Source: Paralimibaculum aggregatum
GTDB lineage: Bacteria > Pseudomonadota > Alphaproteobacteria > Rhodobacterales > Rhodobacteraceae
Length of the DNA: 64,000 nt
Reading direction: 5' to 3'
Assembly (NCBI RefSeq): GCF_030270585.1
Contig: NZ_BSYI01000010.1
Coordinates: forward strand, 1-64,000
Part shown: one piece after another, positions 63,120 to 64,000 of the stretch
Numbering within the stretch: the stretch's first letter is position 1
Layout: each line of letters starts with the position of its first letter
Made by a program: the position numbers and the translations under genes
Notes under the pieces: model-generated
The model's database searches: none
Told to the model about the DNA's origin: nothing
The model's input: the letters and a program-made list of their open reading frames with translations, nothing else

Positions 63120-64000
63120 CGTTCCTTCACCCTGTTGAGGGCCTTCACATAGATCGAGGCGAGGCCGAAGACCGTGACGAAGAGGATGATCGCATAGGCC
63201 GAGGAATAGCCCGTGCGCCACTTCTCGAAGGCCTCGCGCTTCAGGTCGATCGAGGTCAGCGTGGTGATGTTGCCGGGCCCGCCGCCGGTGAGCTGCACCA
63301 CCAGGTCGAACATCTTGAAGTTCTCGATGCCGCGGAACAGCACCGCCAGCATCAGGAAGGGCAGCACCATCGGCACCGTGATGGTCCAGAACTGCCGCCA
63401 TTTCGAGGCCCGGTCACACTCTGCCGCCTCGTAGATGGAATCGGGGATCGAGCGCAGCCCGGCGAGGCAGATCAGCATCACGAAGGGCGTCCACATCCAG
63501 GTATCGACGATCACGATGGCCCAGGGCGCGAGGCCGGTATCGCCGATCATGCTGAAGCTGGTCGGGTCGGCCCCGGTCAGGAACGCCACCGAATAGTTGA
63601 ACAGCCCGATCTGCGGCTGGTAGAGGAAGGTCCAGAAGTTTCCCACCACCGCCGGCGAGAGCATCATCGGCAGCACGATCACCGTCGTCCAGAAATTGCT
63701 GCCGCGGAACTTCTGGTTGATGAACCAGGCCAGCGCGAAGCCGAGCAGCACCTGCAGCACGATGGTCCAGAACAGGAAATGCGCCGTCGCCTGCATGGTC
63801 AGCCAGATGTCGCTGTCGGTCAGGATGCGCTCGTAGTTGCGCAGGCCGATCCACTTGACCTCGGCATTCGGCCGGTTGGCGCGGAAATTGGTGAAGCTCA
63901 GCCGGATCGTCCAGATCAGCGGGAAGATGTTCACCGCCAGCAGCAGGAAGATCGTCGGCGCCACGAAGATCCAGGCGATGGCGCGGTCGGAAAGGCCGCG
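63116..64000 (-). CDS. ABC transporter permease (MalF-like), 5' end outside window
   Basis: A partial permease with at least five hydrophobic helices and the EAA-type loop SIYEAAECDRASKWRQFWTI. The frame stays open to the window edge (RGLSDRAIAWIFVAPTIF at the start), so the GTG at 63964 is internal, and the true start lies beyond 64000. It precedes the MalG-like permease in one operon; a periplasmic binding-protein gene is expected upstream. Confidence 0.92.
   Translation of the reverse strand, partial: RGLSDRAIAWIFVAPTIFLLLAVNIFPLIWTIRLSFTNFRANRPNAEVKWIGLRNYERILTDSDIWLTMQATAHFLFWTIVLQVLLGFALAWFINQKFRGSNFWTTVIVLPMMLSPAVVGNFWTFLYQPQIGLFNYSVAFLTGADPTSFSMIGDTGLAPWAIVIVDTWMWTPFVMLICLAGLRSIPDSIYEAAECDRASKWRQFWTITVPMVLPFLMLAVLFRGIENFKMFDLVVQLTGGGPGNITTLTSIDLKREAFEKWRTGYSSAYAIILFVTVFGLASIYVKALNRVKER

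Overview
This 64 kb window is very GC-rich, with strong G/C bias at codon position 3, and reads as chromosome of an alphaproteobacterium, most likely of the Rhodobacterales (Rhodobacteraceae-like). The inference rests on an ethylmalonyl-CoA mutase gene, a comF-grxC-nitrilase-argB run, an imelysin/di-haem iron operon, a VPLPA-CTERM-like sorting tail, a homodimeric-type pyruvate dehydrogenase operon, and betaine/methylamine-type enzymes. No rRNA, CRISPR array, prophage or intact insertion sequence was seen; the only RNA gene recognised is tRNA-Pro(UGG).

Layout. 1-3.6 kb: tail of an unknown gene, a small conserved-looking protein, then a minus-strand run of ecm, a secreted protein and a ChaC-type cyclotransferase. 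3.7-5.3 kb: no intact gene, but two decayed secreted-protein genes, one with a fasciclin (FAS1) domain containing a 36-bp tandem repeat and one with a VPLPA-CTERM-like tail. 5.5-8.6 kb: mutL-rmuC bracketed by a 65-bp inverted repeat. 9.1-18.3 kb: hemH, an ArsR/SRPBCC pair, a methyltransferase, comF-grxC-nitrilase-argB, a membrane hydroxylase, a 700-residue exported protein of unknown function, and tRNA-Pro. 18.5-23.6 kb: imelysin / di-haem oxidoreductase / imelysin / DUF1513 operon. 23.8-29.4 kb: ilvA, azoR with a divergent LysR gene, an aldo/keto reductase and another LysR gene. 29.4-31.3 kb: an AT-rich promoter island and a gene that fuses a metacaspase-like peptidase to an SGNH hydrolase, the most unusual protein here. 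32.4-38.7 kb: aceE-aceF-lpd with a divergent Lrp-type regulator across a 23-bp palindrome. 38.8-44.8 kb: CoA-transferase, two GntR regulators, acyl-CoA ligase and a ThDP-dependent lyase, probably one carboxylic-acid catabolic module. 44.8-50 kb: 5.2 kb with no intact gene and frameshifted remains of IS21- and IS630-type transposases. 50-58.3 kb: ppc, an NAD(P)-binding reductase, a dimethylglycine-dehydrogenase-like flavoenzyme and a divergent MttB-family methyltransferase. 58.3-64 kb: a fused dihydroxyacetone kinase after a glycerol/polyol-type ABC transporter that runs off the right edge.

The genes lean towards central carbon metabolism (PDH complex, PEP carboxylase, ethylmalonyl-CoA pathway) plus uptake and breakdown of small organic compounds (polyols, N-methylated amines, CoA-activated acids). 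The most promising items for novelty are the metacaspase-SGNH fusion, the CoA-ligase/ThDP-lyase/CoA-transferase module, the repeat-expanded FAS1 relic and the inverted repeat around mutL-rmuC.
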